Assembly (NCBI GenBank): GCA_022606135.1
Contig: JABYQN010000007.1
Coordinates: 248,001-312,000 of the forward strand
DNA: 64,000 bases
Origin: Fomes fomentarius
Taxonomy: Eukaryota > Basidiomycota > Agaricomycetes > Polyporales > Polyporaceae
Reading direction: 5' to 3'
Numbering within the stretch: position 1 is the stretch's first letter; each line of letters opens with the position of its first letter. The position numbers and the translations under genes are program-made. The notes beneath the pieces were generated by a model. The model was not told where the DNA came from. It did no database searches and worked only from the letters and a program-made list of their open reading frames with translations. This document shows, piece by piece, positions 21,237 to 34,583 of the stretch.

Positions 21237-23274
21237 TCAAGGTGTAGATTGCGCTGTCTGATCAGCACTCTCTGGCCTATCTCCACCAACGCCCAATCCA
21301 TAAACCAGCCCGAGTGCGACGCGAGCAGCTGCCCGCCGCCTCTCGTCCTCGTTCTCCATGCCCGCGATCTCGTCCTTCATGCCCTGCAACGCACTAAACA
21401 CGCGCGAGAGATCGAATGCTGCGAAGGACTCGTCTCCGTCCCCGTCCCCGTCTCCGTCTTCCGAGTCGAGCGACAAATCCGCAGAGTCCGTAGACGCGGA
21501 CGGTCGCGGTGTTGGGCGTTGTGCGTAGCCTGAGGTACTGTCTTGTGTTTGGGATGCAATGGGAGGGCTCGTCGAGGCAGACGCGTCGGGTGCAGGTGTG
21601 AACGCCGCAGCACCAAATATTCTGCGGGACGTCTCGAGGATCTCCGCACGTGAAGGCAGGTCCGGGTCGTCCTCTTCTCCATCGTCCAGTGCGCCATAGT
21701 CGGCGCCGGCCGGCGCCTCGTCGCTCACGAACATCGAATCATCTCCACCACCGAAGTCCGACACGGACCCGAGCGAGCGATACGACATGCCGGTGTGCAT
21801 AGGCGTGAGTCGCCCAACGTCGTAGTTGACCTCGAGCAGTCTGTCCTCCGACGGCCCGAATCCAAAGTCGCGTGCATGTGCATGGGGGTGAGGGTCCAGG
21901 TGTATTTGCGGATGCGACGTCGCAGACACAAAGTCTGCAAAGTCGTCCTCGAACCCATGTTCCGTTTCCGTAGATGAGAACGAGTCGCTATGCCGATCAT
22001 CGTCGGGCTCCGCGCGGGGCGTCCGGATCGCAGGAGGAGTCAGCATGTCCTCCCATCCGTCGGCAGACGAGACAGGCGCACTGCTGACCCATACTTCCGT
22101 TTCTCGCTCGGTCTCCTCGGTTGTCACCTTCTCTGAAGCGAAAGAATTGCCCGAGTCCAAGGTCCCGCCCCCGCGAGCGAATTTGACTCCGGAACCTGCC
22201 TCTTCGTCTTCTAGCCATCGCTCGAGCTCCTCCATCTCGCGCTGCATGCGACTCTTCCTCTTCGTGGCTGCTGAGCTCGCGGAAGGTGTGGGCTCGGAGG
22301 AAGAGGCGGCGGAGGGGTCGGTGATGAGTGCGCGGAGGCCGTCGTCGCCCTCTTCCTCGAGTGCCCAGCCGATGAGATCTCTTGCGCGGGACTTGCGCTT
22401 CAGGGTAGCGTTCGACTGGACTATAGAGGGCCACATTATCGTGCTCAAGGCATCAATGACACGAGGGAGACCAGGGATGCCTAGAACAGTGTTGGATTCA
22501 GGATCGGAATTTTCATAGCAAATGTCGAACGCACCTGAGTCTTCGTCATCGGAATGCCTGTCCGTATCCTGGGTCGGTCGGCGGTATGACCGATCTCCTT
22601 CCACGAACTCGAAGCCATGTGAGGATAGAAACTCGTCTAGTCCGTCATCATCGACGCTCGGCGGAGGCGGAACAACTGCGCTCTCGCCAAACCGCACAGC
22701 AAGAGAGACTTCAGGATCGTAATGCTGAACCTTGTCTGCGATCTCAGGAATATGCTCCCTGTACGGCTACTCCGCATGCAGCAAGGTAGAGACCATGAGT
22801 GCCAGGGACAAGCGAACAATGGCAAATGAAAGAGCACTCACCTCGCCCGAGCCCCAGACATAGATGATCGCCGGCACACCGATGGCATGGTGCACCCTGA
22901 ACTGCTCAAACTCGTGCGTCTCAAAGTGCACGTCCGCAGTATAATACTTGTTCACGATCGTCCACGGGATGCTCGTGCTGCTCCTAGCCGCGAGCGGGTT
23001 GGCGTGCGTCGACACGGATGATAGCACCTTGATCTCAGAGTGCGAGCCGAGGATCTCTGCGCCTTCGCCCTTGTCCTGATTCTCGCCCTTGTCCTTCGCC
23101 CCTGCAGAGCCGTGCCTGGAGGCAGAGAGCGCCTGGACACCTGAAGGGTCCCGGTCATTGGGCACGAGAAAGAGAGAAGGCGATGCGGGACAGGTGCATA
23201 CGTTCCACGAACTGGTGCGCGCGGGCTGCGGTCGGCGAGACGACGAGGATCCTGCAGCTTGCCTCCGCAGACAT
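21237..23274 (-). CDS. Alpha/gamma-adaptin-binding protein p34 / Irc6 family
   Basis: Exons 23202-23274, 22842-23140, 21237-22766 (633 aa). The N-terminal half reads ILVVSPTAARAHQFVERV, WTIVNKYYTADVHFETHEF, GVPAIIYVWGSGE and HIPEIADKVQHYDPEVSLAV, matching the pseudo-GTPase domain of the AAGAB/p34/Irc6 family. Members chaperone clathrin adaptor complexes (AP-1/AP-2 assembly) or regulate them in the cytosol. The middle is long, acidic and probably disordered. The C-terminal helix (FSALQGMKDEIAGMENEDER, then AARVALGLVYGLG) fits the end of the Adaptin_binding domain. The protein is much longer than the roughly 315-residue human protein because of the insert. I chose the start at 23274 because the next in-frame ATG upstream gives an unlikely leader. 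The second intron acceptor (TAG at 22767-22769) was chosen over a CAG eight bases later because it keeps the frame. Confidence 0.75.
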
Positions 23275-26200
23275 CTTCTCGGCGTCGACGATCGTGTTGC
23301 CGTGTGCGGTGCTTTCTAGTGGCGACGTTCGAGACTTTGTGCACAGACAGACTGAGCAGATTGCAAGCTGGCAGTGTGGAAGATTGACTATGTAATGAAA
23401 ACACAACCGATCGCCCGTCTAATACAGGCGTGCACGAGTTTTCTGACAGGCGACTCGGAGCGATATCAGCTAAGCGCCCATGAACGTTAACTCTGTTCCA
23501 TTTCCTCCACATCGTATCATAGCCTGCACCTTTGGAAACACGATCAGTTGTATTCGTTGAACACAGCGATCTGAAGTGGTAACAGCGAACTATATTGTCT
23601 CCATTGTCACCAACGAGAGACTTCTTGGATCTGTTATGAAATCTTCACGTGCGGACTCGTTCCAAGAGTCGGAACTGAGGACAGCTTGAAGTTGGTGAGT
23701 TCATTCCTGGTCCATTCTAGTCAAGCCACCATTCAAGCAACTTCTCATACCTCGTGCGTACGCAGTGCGCAGAAGCTCTCGGGCTTAAGGTTAGCCCACG
23801 TACTCAGTCCTTTGTCCTCAACGGCGACATCTCGCAATGCCAGGCCATACCAAACCGAGGCAATACCTTGTTCCGGAGCTTCGCTCACCCCGAGGGAGGT
23901 ATTATCATACTAAAGTTTAGACAGTTCATTCTATCCCGCTACTGAGACCGTTCCGCACAGCCAATGGGATTGTGTTGAGTTTGCTGAGTTTGCCCGGCTG
24001 CGGTACAGGCTCAGATGTCCAGCGAGAACACGAAGAATGGGCGGCCTGGCCCAGGTCGTCGGCTGAACATTGAATCTATAGTTGTGGAAAACAACGCATG
24101 CCTTTGCAGGGGAACAATAAAGGTACGCTGTCACCTTAACATCTTCCGATCGTTGACTGGTTTGTACACTGGAAATACTACTGGATCTCGTCATCGAGAA
24201 GTGCTGATCCGTCTAACCATGTCTGGTCAAGTCAATAGATGACGTGCATAGTGTTGCGTTATGTTGCCCCAAGACAGAGTTGTATGAACTGTCATCTTCC
24301 AGTTCCGCGATTCAGCGCCAGGCTGCGAAGCGGGAATGACGCATCCACCATTCACGTCCGGCCCTGTACAATCATCGGCGACTCGTCATTGCGCGTTGGT
24401 GACACCTCAGGCCGTCCTGATCATCAAGCTTGCACTTATCCGCCACCACATCATGCCACACACCACCACGATGATGGTTTATAACGCCGTAGAAATCACG
24501 AGCATGGAACTATGGTCGCGAGCGAGTTACGAAGTACCGCCTACCTACCACACACGACATGACCAGACCGCAACGCGCTTATCGTACGTATCATAGGGTC
24601 GCATCGTCTTCCATTCGTCCTGTCGAAGACCTCGTCCACACTGTGGCATGCAACTACGACAGGAGGAAGGAAGTGACCCCCACATTCCTGCCCCGCATCC
24701 TGATATGATATGTTCCCCTGGATTGTATGTGACGCGTGGCGATTCATGCGTACATACATACGTCACTGTCGTTACAGACCGCAACACATACGGTTATGTC
24801 ACATGCACGGCATGTTCCACATACAAACACTACCAGCATCATGATCAATACCACATCCGGATTCCATCCATCGAGTGCCTCGCCTGCAGACATGCCGTAT
24901 ACGGTGGACTGTCCTACCAGCATCTCAGAGCCTAACATGCACAGTACTTATTTGGAATTCAGAAGAGCCTCAAGGCTCAAGCTCAGCGCGTGTGTGTTCA
25001 AAATTCCGTACCGTATCTGTGGGCCGTCCCAGAAGAGATCAATCGACCCATCCGGTGGCATGCGCATGCGCATCTATAGTACACTCCATTCGAATGCGAA
25101 TCGGTATCGCAGCGCGCGTGGCAATCTCGAGCTCAGGCTATGGACGCGGACGGCATGGCACCGCTGCCATTGCCATTGCCATCGCCGTTGCCGTTGAAAC
25201 GTCGAATTCGCCACGAGCCACGGTTGGCAGTCCGACTCCCAGGACATCCCAGGAGGGCAGGTGCGAGAAGCCCTGGCCCCCCTCTCGGCGAGGCGAACAG
25301 ACTCGTGTCGATCGCCCACAGCCCATCTTCGCCCAGATTTGATGGGCTGTTCCCTCGACTCAGATATGTAGATCATCATCGCACTCCAATCTCAATAATT
25401 CATTATGAATCTCTCAGGCTCGTCCGTGTGCGTATTAGACTCCGTTGCCCGCGGACGTCCGCCCGCCCGCGCATAGGCCTCTGAGGGAGTCCCAGTCAGG
25501 GCGTGCCCGTTCACCACCATACGTATGTGGTCAACGTTGAACTTGACACGTATCCGTTCTCGTCGTCGCGAGGCGAATGGAGCAAGACTATACTCTTTCT
25601 GTCCACACCGGCGGCATCACATCCCGCATCCTGTTCCACGTTCGATTTCGATCGACCATCGTGTATCGCGCTGGCGCAATCGAACAACCAGGGACGTCAG
25701 ATCTCTCCCAAAAGCAGTCATACAGCGGTGCACTCTGAACCACCAACTGTGCTGCAGCAGCAAGTCGAGCGGCATGTTCATGCTAGTGCGGATAACAGAT
25801 ACAACTATGTACACATCGGCTGGTCAAGCCGTTCCTCGCCTTCCGAAACCCAGAGATGGCAGTAGCTGGTATGCGTATGCGTATGCGTACGCGTACGAGT
25901 ACGAGTAGACGAGACGATAGCGAGACAATTCATTCAGACACTACTTGGGATACTGATACTCTGACTTCACATATCGCGACCGAGAGACAAAGAGGGAGAA
26001 ATCAGGCGTACATCGTAGCGTATGTTCGGAGCGCGCACAGAAAAAGAGGTCAAGCATAGGGACAAGACTGAAGGGGGTTAAGGATATCGGAACGCAGTTG
26101 AGGAGTGTGGGTTGGGGAGAAGGTATCAGGACATTCGTACAAGAACACAAATTGAAAACAGGAGCATTCGTCATCCGCATAAGCTTCGTTATGAGCTACA

Positions 26201-26311
26201 GGAGAACTGGCCATTGAGACACACCGCATGAGCAAGCCTTGTCCATCTAGGCAGGGTCCGTGTGTCATCCTGCCCAGCAAACGAATGCCCGGCGACACAC
26301 GCTCACCGAGC
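23275..26311. other. Gene-poor region, 3 kb
   Basis: It lies between the adaptin-binding gene promoter and the 3' end of the MADS gene. No frame longer than about 155 codons, and none with a recognisable domain. Codon use looks random. It contains a short hexamer array at 25871-25908. I see no transposon ends or reverse transcriptase motifs. Confidence 0.5.
25871..25908 (+). repeat. Hexanucleotide microsatellite
   Basis: ATGCGT repeats grade into ACGCGT and ACGAGT units, about six copies. Confidence 0.8.
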
Positions 26312-27538
26312 TCACCGCCTCGCATACTGGCCGCCATGTTGTACCGGGGCCGGCGGCGCACCCCACTGATTGACCTGCGTTGGAGGCGCGCCCTCGTGCC
26401 CGAAGTTCGCGTATGACTGGGGTGGAGCGCCAGGGTACCCTTGATGCTGGGCGTACATATTTGGGTCACCGCCACCCGCCGCAGGGGGATAGCCACCAAC
26501 AGGCGTGGCATAATTGGGGCTTGTCGGAGCCGGCACTGCTTGACCCTGCCGAGGGGAGTGTTCGGGAGCCATCTGGGGAACCGTACCGGGGATTGAGAGG
26601 GGAGGTGCACCAGGAGGAATTTGGCCAGGACGAGCGTGGGGAGACTGGCTGGGAGCACCCGGTGGCGGCGCGACCGACTGTCCGGGCACTGCAGGAGAGG
26701 CGTTACCCCTCGGTGGGGCGGCTGACGAGGACGCGCGACGGCGCTTGCGAGAGCGGCCACCGTCTGCAGACGGCGCGTTAGCATCTTCACTCTCCTCCTG
26801 CGTGTCGTCCTCCTTCGGCGCAGCACCGGTCCCGATAGCGAGGCCGCCAGGCACGTTCTGCTGCTGATGCTGCACAGGCATCGTACGGTTGATGGTCTGA
26901 CCGACGGGCATGGCAGAGGGGAGCTGGCCGTGGGGCGCGTTGAGACACGCTTGGATGAGGTTCTTGCCCTCTGGCTGGGTGACGAGAGGTTGGAGCTTCG
27001 CGGTGGTGAAGGTATAAACGAGACCTGTCTCGGACACGACAAGGAGGAGAACTTGGGTGCCAGTAAGGGTAGACAGTTCGTATGCCTGATTGACGCGTCG
27101 GGTAACGAAAGAGGAGTTGAGGACGGTCGAAGGAAACGAAGAGAGAAAGTAGGAAACAAAACAGACCTTTTTCATGATACCCGCCTTTCGTTTTGAGAAG
27201 GTGATGTGACGTCTGGACTTGTCTTGAATGAATTCAATCTTGATCTTTCTCCTTCCGGCCTTCTTGTCGGATTTGGGCTTATCCTCGTCGTCATCCTCGT
27301 CCTGGCCGCTGTCGCCCGCATCGGGGTCGTTGACGAAGGCATCCTCATGAGCAGCGGCGGCGTCGAGGTCGTGGCGTGCGCGTTTGTTGGACATGTTTGG
27401 GGACGCGACGTCGGAGGGCTGGGGCATGGGCTGCTGGGCGTTGGTCTGCGCGGGAGCGGGAGGGTACTGAGGCGGATAGGGCGGGGGAATGTGCGAGTTT
27501 GGATTGGGCTGAGCAGGCTGGCCTCCGCGAAAGGCCAT
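26312..27538 (-). CDS. SRF-type MADS-box transcription factor (Mcm1-like)
   Basis: Two exons, 27167-27538 and 26312-27085 (381 aa), separated by an 81-nt intron at phase 0 inside the MADS box between GIMKK and AYELS. Residues about 95-152 form the box: GRRKIKIEFIQDKSRRHITF, SKRKAGIMKK, then AYELSTLTGTQVLLLVVSET, followed by the SAM-like extension with FTTAKLQPLVTQPEGKNLIQ. This is the SRF/Mcm1 class, not MEF2, judging by KSRRHITFSKRK and STLTGTQV. It binds CArG-like sites as a dimer in the nucleus and commonly partners with other factors in mating and cell-cycle control. The N-terminal 94 residues are Pro/Gln/Asp-rich and the C-terminal half is Pro/Gly/Gln-rich, typical of activation regions. 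The start is the first ATG before the Pro-rich leader. Confidence 0.9.
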   Translation of the reverse strand: MAFRGGQPAQPNPNSHIPPPYPPQYPPAPAQTNAQQPMPQPSDVASPNMSNKRARHDLDAAAAHEDAFVNDPDAGDSGQDEDDDEDKPKSDKKAGRRKIKIEFIQDKSRRHITFSKRKAGIMKKVCFVSYFLSSFPSTVLNSSFVTRRVNQAYELSTLTGTQVLLLVVSETGLVYTFTTAKLQPLVTQPEGKNLIQACLNAPHGQLPSAMPVGQTINRTMPVQHQQQNVPGGLAIGTGAAPKEDDTQEESEDANAPSADGGRSRKRRRASSSAAPPRGNASPAVPGQSVAPPPGAPSQSPHARPGQIPPGAPPLSIPGTVPQMAPEHSPRQGQAVPAPTSPNYATPVGGYPPAAGGGDPNMYAQHQGYPGAPPQSYANFGHEGAPPTQVNQWGAPPAPVQHGGQYARR

Positions 27539-30500
27539 GAGCTGGTTAAGAGGACGGCAAGCTGGGACGAGTGGGAGGACGAGCACCCCCAATTCGGACG
27601 CGTACCAGAAATGGAGAGCAGGTCTGAGAGGGAAATAAGATTCCCATTTTCGCTCACCCCATATATACCCATCAAACAAACAACACCATCCCCTGCTCGG
27701 CACACTCCGGCATTCCCACGCCACTCGCCCTATCTTATCACCCCTCCCAGCGCGACAGGCCCAGTGCTCGTCCTGGCCGCCGCTTCCCTGTCACCCCCTC
27801 CTTCCTTCCCTGTCCCACGCACGGCCCTCTCCATCCGCTCGTGACTCTCGCAGCAAGGTACGCCCCCAGATCCAGCACTAACATCTCCAAATCCAGGCTC
27901 CTTCCATCCCGAGCTAGCCGAAGATCGACCTCGTTGCGTCTCGATTAGGCATCCACCCAGATCCTTCTGCGCGTCGCTCTGCAGCCTCCTCGTCGTCCGT
28001 CGCGTCTGCATTTCCGTCTCCTGCCCTCCTCACCCATCCATGGCGCTCCTGCTTCGTCGCTTGTCTTGGCGGTTGTGGGGGATCCACTCGCACCGGGGAC
28101 CGGTGACGCGTCGTGCTGCGGGAGGCCGTGTATGCGCGTTCTGGGCAAGCACAGGCATCACCAATCAAATCGTTCTATACTTGGCTCCGGCAGTCATTGG
28201 GAGCTTCTCGCCGGATACGGCAACTTTCTTTCCTCATTCGCCCACTGTCAATTTGCCTCCGTGCTTCCGCCAACACTGCTGCCTCTTCTCGCTCTCGCCT
28301 TGCTCGCCCGCGCCCTCTCATCTCCCCTCCAACGGCCCACATGCACGCAGGGCCTCCGCACCGCTCGGCTGCTCTCGGGCTGCTGGAATGCATTGTCACC
28401 CATCATGATGTCCTGCTTCCGGCAGCCTCGGAAATCTCACAGACCCCATTACCATATGCGTGATGACACATTGCGCAATGCATTTGAAAGCTCGCCGCCG
28501 CACAACGCCCTGTCGTTGATCTCGTTTCATACCCCGTGTCCGATTTGGGGCCGAAATCGTTCGCCATTGGTGCCTTCCAGCACTCCCGACCGGCGGTCAG
28601 GACGTCGCCTGCGGCCAGAACTCATCATTTGACGTCCGGTGGGCCCAGGACCACCTTTCTCCCGCCGTGCATCGCCGGATGCACTGGGAGCATCACGTAC
28701 TTATGCAACGTTTCTACTCAACGGATGACCCAACCACGGTCAATGGAACCCCACCAATGGAGCAATCCCAATCTACCATGTGGCTAGAGGCGGCGGTCCA
28801 GACCGCGAGTTCTTTACAATGACTCGCGCTCATGAGATGCATGACAAGTAGTACCGCTGATCTTCAGCTGATCCTCGATAGGTGCGCCCATGTCCGAGCT
28901 GGACCCAGAGGACCAGAAGGTGCTCGGATTGTCGCCGTAAGTGCACGGGCTTCTTCACTAGGCATTCTCATGCTCTTCACACTATCGATGTAGCGTCATA
29001 TATAATTGCACCGGTCATCCGCGCCTGGCAGCCACTCCGCTGCGCTAGCCTCGTCCCTCCCGCCGAGCCATTCCGACACTAACGCTGTATTCTCCCGAGA
29101 TGCGCGTCCACGGACACGGTGAGTCCGGTCAGGTCCCCCAGCGTTCGCCGCGGCTCTTGGACATCTCCGCTGGAGTGGGTGTCCGGTCGTGATGCCGTTG
29201 GCGTTGCTCGTCTGCAGAGCACACGCGACAAAGCATGGTTCTCCAGAGGACACGTTCGAGAGCCGGGCTGATTACAATAGAACAGGCGAGGGCATACGTC
29301 ATTGCGTCATAGGTCCGTTTGCCGCCGGCCTCTGGAAGAGTGCACAACAGGGCCCTTCCTGCCGTTGAAGGCAAGCGTTGCTCCCGGAGCGGGCCTCGTG
29401 CTCGCACCCGTCTTCTCGCCGCTCGCACTGGTGCACCTTCTGCGAACTGCGAGATGCACGTTCTGAGTCTATTCCTGCCACGGTGACGTCGCACGTGGCA
29501 TCACGTCCGCCTTCGCTAGCCAGCGTTCGCCTGCCTGTCCAGAGTTGGACAGCGTTAACGTTTAGTGTAGCTGCGTGCAGCGTCCCCGCTACCCAATCGG
29601 TTCACTGACCATGTCCACGGGCTCCTTGAACGATCGGACGCTTCTGCCCACTGGTACGGTATGCACTGTAGGCGGTGGCCACAAGCATAGCGTACCCGAA
29701 TAGTGAGCATCAGACATGAGTGCCTCATCGGGACGTCGTTCCTGTCTTCACACTGGCTCTCACCTCTGCACATGGTCGCGACATCCAACGTTGGTCAGTA
29801 CCCTATGCCGGACAGACAATAGAAAGCATCCAGGGCTATTGCAGGCAAAATCAGTGCGGGAGGGCCACTCACGCCGTCATTCTCTCCTCCATTGTCACCT
29901 CCATTTGCGGCCCGCCAATCGATCCTTCTGGCGGACAAAAAGGGAAGGGAAGCGCGTTACGTCACGCGCCTGGCTGACGTGGTCCGCGTAAATCGCACCG
30001 TGTCAGCGCACGAATAGAAGGGCAGAGATCTGGACGTCGGCGGGCAGTGTTGCCCTGGTAACCACCCGCAATGTATCACCCTCGCTCGCCTTCCAAATCC
30101 AATTGCCCACTCGCAACCTCATCCCATCAGCTGTGGCGTGCACGACCGCCGGAATTGGGGCATGCAATTGCTCCGCGCTCCGTGCCTGCCTTAGCTCTTC
30201 GTCCCCTTGAGATGCGCCCACGCTCGACGATCAAGTCGCCCTCTTTACAGAGTCAAGGTCGTCTTGCCCTGTATATAGAATGGTTGAGTGTGGTGCCTTG
30301 CTTCATTATAGAAATGAACTACACCATGGAATGAACATATGAGGGCTGTCGCAGCCTTGCGACTGAAAGACTTGGAGCAATGCGGGCGTGAAATCCTGGA
30401 TATTTGGTAAGCTCTGGCGGAGTGTAGATGCCAACCCAGAAGCTGATTGACTTTGACTCGCCCAGGTCCATCCTTATGCCTCTGAGAACCTTGATAGCGG

Positions 30501-32703
30501 TTGATCAGGCTGCGCCGAGTCTGGGACCACTAGCGGGATTTGTGCGTCTGGACAGCCCATCTGGTTCTATCTGTCGTGAGGCAAGGCTATCTGGTGCAGC
30601 TGGCATGCGTACGTCTCAGATGCAGTATGCCGTACAACCTCCCAGCCTTGCCGCGGGGCGACAAATAACCACCTAGGGTCCCCGTGGTGTCCTGCACTCC
30701 AAATTAGGAACGCGACTTGGGAGATCTGGCGTGGTGAGTGCCCAATTCAAGTATCCTCGATGCTGCTGCAGACCTGCGGACCGCGGAATCTCGTGCTTGG
30801 CTTACCATCGGTGCACTGCCAGTGGGTTTAGCGATAACCCTGATGGCGCGTGGTGGCCAACTAGAACCTACCTATCCGCCACCGCCGCTCGCACAGACGC
30901 CTGCGCCATGGGGCACAGCAGGCTTTAGCCTCAGGCCTAATGCTTGAAACGGTGCCCTAGGTTTCATGCGTCGGGCCTCTCAAGCTTCAGAGCAGAAGAG
31001 CAGGTCAGGGGTGGCTTCCCAGCACCTGCACCCGCGCGGTTTATGCGACAAGGCAGGACGCGCAAGGTAGTACGCCTCCCGTTCTCGTTCTTGCGCGCTG
31101 GTTCCAGCGGCTCAGCCTCTCGTGGTTGGGCTTCAGATCAAGGGAGCGGTGGACGATTCTCGGCTGAGACGCCACCGCTTCCCTTAGACTTGTAGCCGGG
31201 GCCCCACTTGTCCGTGACGTGCCAGTATGGGAGAACTACGAGGTAGGTGCAGGTTAGCCATCGGGGTCGGACATTGAGAGGTTTGGGTTTCCCAGTGATA
31301 CCCAACCGACGAGACACTGGCTGAAGACTCGGGGGGCGGAGAGCCATTGCACGCTCACGCCGGCGCAGTTCTCGAGGAAGGCCGTACGACCTCCGTCACC
31401 GGAGCGCCCGGCACGCGCAAATTGCACAGAAACGTACATGCGTCGCTGTCATTGAGCTGCGAGGGCGGTACGTACGTACATTGTTCACGTTCACGTTCAC
31501 CCGCAGACCTCCACATTCCGGGCATCAGGCCATGTTCAGGAGGCAGCGACAACTTGAATGAGCATCGATCGACATGCGAGCATGACTTCGGCTGTTTATT
31601 CGTGCGCCGCGTGCAGGACTGTCCGGTGTCCATACTTGACGACATGCAACACCGTGGGGACATGCATGCACGATGCAATGGGTCACAGCATTCCGGCGCT
31701 GAATGTAGCCTGTCGGGTGCCCGCAACTGCAGCATGGAGTCGACGGGAGAAGCGAAGGTAGAAATGGGCCGGATGCCGCGTCCGAAACTCAAGCATACGT
31801 ACCCTCGGGTGCTCGAACTCCCCGGGTGCACATGCACATGGGGCCCGAGAGGGCTCGGAGCACTCCCGGGAGGTGGGACCGCGGCGTCACCGTACCGTGA
31901 CGCGTGTTGCTGCCATGCGCACAACAATCTCCACTTCACATTGACGATGTACGCTTGTCGACATGCCGGCCGCACCAGCTGACCCGCGCAAGCACTGAAG
32001 CTTGAGGCCTGGGGACTGAGTGAGTGCTGAGTGACAGGGAGGATGGGACAAACCACTCTGACGAACCTTCGTGCCCATATATGGGTTGGTGAAGCCCATT
32101 TCGGGCACGCGCGGCGCGCCCTCCCCCAGCCGGAATCCCCAGCCGATGCCCGAACCTTCCGCGTGTTGGGCTTTGTCTGGCTGTTAGTGGTCGGCTGGAC
32201 ACACCATCGAATTGAATTTGGACATGCACCCGTAAGTTCTGAAGCTTGAAGCTTGAGGAGATGAAAGCCTCGCGAACATTAATGCTTGCACAGTAGTGGT
32301 GGGTGCTCTGACGATCTGACGCATGTGTATCGTGAGTAATCGACTATTAGTATGTAATTGATTCGAACGATGTCGACGTCTGTGATCCGGATGCAATGTG
32401 AACGCGTACGCTAGCAGCGCTGAGCTCCACCTTCGTTCATATAATCATACAATCAAGTGCTTCTGTGCACATGCGCTCACAGGCCTGAATTGCCACGAAC
32501 TCTGGCGGTCCTCGGACGAGGGCAGCGTGGGCTGCAGGCGCGTGACCGGTACCGGTGCCGATGAAGCCTGTGACGATATCGAAACACAACAGCAGGATTG
32601 CTGAATGATATCATCGTTCATATGCATGTCTTCGGGCTCGGTCGCTTGGCAGCAGTCACGTCGCGCCACGGGAACTAGGATCAGCACTGCACGAGCTCTT
32701 ACC

Positions 32704-32727
32704 ACTCGACTCGACTCGACTCGACTC
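32704..32727 (+). repeat. (ACTCG)n microsatellite
   Basis: About five tandem copies of the pentamer ACTCG. Confidence 0.85.
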
Positions 32728-33050
32728 ATTGCTGGTACCCGATGACGATGCCTAGTTGCTTGGACAGCCCTGAAAAGGATGGAGGGGACAAGAGGCGTGT
32801 TGCACAGGAGAGACAACAACATGATATCGACGAGTAGACGGTGGTAGTTGCTATAGATAATTGTGATATATGCAGGGGGTAGATAATAGCGATACGGGTG
32901 TGTGACTGTGAGTGTAGCGATAGTGGTGCAGATGTCATATGTACGCGGAATAACACATAAGTTACGAGACGGTGATGGGTGACGCGATCTCAGAAGCAAG
33001 ACGAGGAGGATGCGGGCTGGTACTACAAATTCAGGGGTAGCGAACACAAG

Positions 33051-33091
33051 CGAGAGAGATAGAGAGGGGAGAGAGAGAAGAGAGGGAGAAT
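33051..33091 (+). repeat. Polypurine (GA-rich) tract
   Basis: About 40 bases almost all purine, GAGA-type with one interrupting T. Such tracts can form triplex DNA or bind GAGA-type factors; no function is claimed. Confidence 0.8.
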
Positions 33092-34583
33092 AGTCCGTGA
33101 CGTGACGTGCGTGAGTGTGATGGCGATAGATTCATAGATAGTGGCAGGAGGAAATGAAGGTAGTCGTGGGGGGCTGGGGCGTCGAAGGCAGGCAAAGGTA
33201 GGCAATGTCTCGATCGGAACTCGCGAGCAAATGTCTTTTTATAACGGCATACGGACCTGGATGCGGATGATGTGGATACAGATAGAAGGGATCGCCTGGG
33301 CGGATGGCAGATGGCAGGGGTGCGCAGCGGTAGATTCGGTAAACGGACGGGGGGACGGGGGGATGGATGACTGTCGACGGGCAGGCGTGGCCGTACGCGA
33401 ATTGCGGGTGTGGGTAATGGCACGAGCGGCGACAAAGTGGGACAGGCGGCGGTGGCGGCGCATGAGAACCTGGACGGACGTCCTCCAATCCCGCACGCGC
33501 GCATTCGAGAATACAGACACCAGTAGGTTCGACGAAGCCGAAGGGCGAGAAGAGATTGCGGGAAGACGAAGGGTAGGGGACAAGGAGCAGGGAACCGCGC
33601 CGTCGGTAGCCTAAATGTGCACCGCGTAGGAAACGCCGGATGAGGAACGTTAGTACGAGTCAGCACACAGAATTACTTGCGGACGACCCAGAAGTGCGAG
33701 CCAGTGTAGCGAGTGGACAAGGAAAGTGGGAGCTGAAGCTGGGAAGCCACCGCACCAAGTCGAAACCGGACGCAGACGCACCCCATTCCTGGACGAAGAC
33801 ATGGGGGCCCACAGCACTGGAAGCTCTTGGCTGAGTGAGAGCTGAGGGCGCCAACGAGCAGCCTCCAGGATCAGATCTTCGCGTTTGTGCGCCTTCTTCT
33901 GGCTGCTGTGCCGCGTCGGCAGTAGTTTGGGAACGCGAAGGAGAGGGGCGAGCGGTCATGCATGCACCCAGGTCTTCCCCTTCCTTCCCCTTTCCATCGC
34001 CCGTCCGCGGTCCCCTCACCCTCATAGAAGGCCAGCACGCACGATGCATGGGAGTCGGGCGCCTCGAATGGGAAGAGGCGCGGCGGCGTTCGGACGTCCA
34101 CACGAAGGGACGTATCGTCCACTGGAGCCAAGAATGGGAGTGGGTGCGAGGAGTCGGGTCCAGATTCGCGTGCTTTGTGCGTTCATAGCGCGCGCGAACA
34201 TGAGCGCGAGAGAGAGCGAAGACGAGAACAAGGGAAGGATGGGAGGGCGTGCTTTTCCTGGCAGACGCAGACTGCTTCCCGTTCTCTCTCTCTCTCTGCC
34301 AGCCGTGACTCCTGCGGTGCGTTGAAGCGTCGAAAGAGGTTGGAACCCCGCCTGGACAGCGGCCATCCATGTGTTCCGCCACGGCTGTAGTAGCACTCCC
34401 ATGTTTGGGGACAGCGTGTGCATCCGGGGGCAGTTGTGCGGCACCGCAGCACGATCTGCGGGCCCATACATGGCCTGCGCCACCACCACCACACTCGGAC
34501 CATGGGCGCGGAACGACGAAACGGGAGAGAACGAGAGAAGAGCGCAGAGCGATTGCAAATGCGCAATCGCAATTGCACCAAGG

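Larger units (their letters stand above)
27539..34583. other. Gene-poor region, 7 kb
   Basis: The first 400 bases are pyrimidine-rich and include the MADS gene promoter. No gene in the remaining 6.6 kb can be supported. Frames up to about 240 codons exist on both strands, but they are Arg/Pro/Ser-rich shadows with no motifs. A short coding-like stretch on the minus strand at about 29588-29703 (with YAMLVATAYSAYR) may be a relic of a membrane protein gene. Two simple repeats are listed separately. Confidence 0.5.

Noticed and set aside
28040..28632. Overlapping plus-strand frames of 116-188 codons after the MADS gene promoter
   Set aside because: They are Ser/Pro/Arg/His-rich in all frames, as expected from GC- and CT-rich non-coding DNA, and show no motif.
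33031..34382. Minus-strand frames of 178-240 codons as genes
   Set aside because: Low-complexity Pro/Ser/Arg translations over GA- and GC-rich sequence; competing frames on both strands are equally long.
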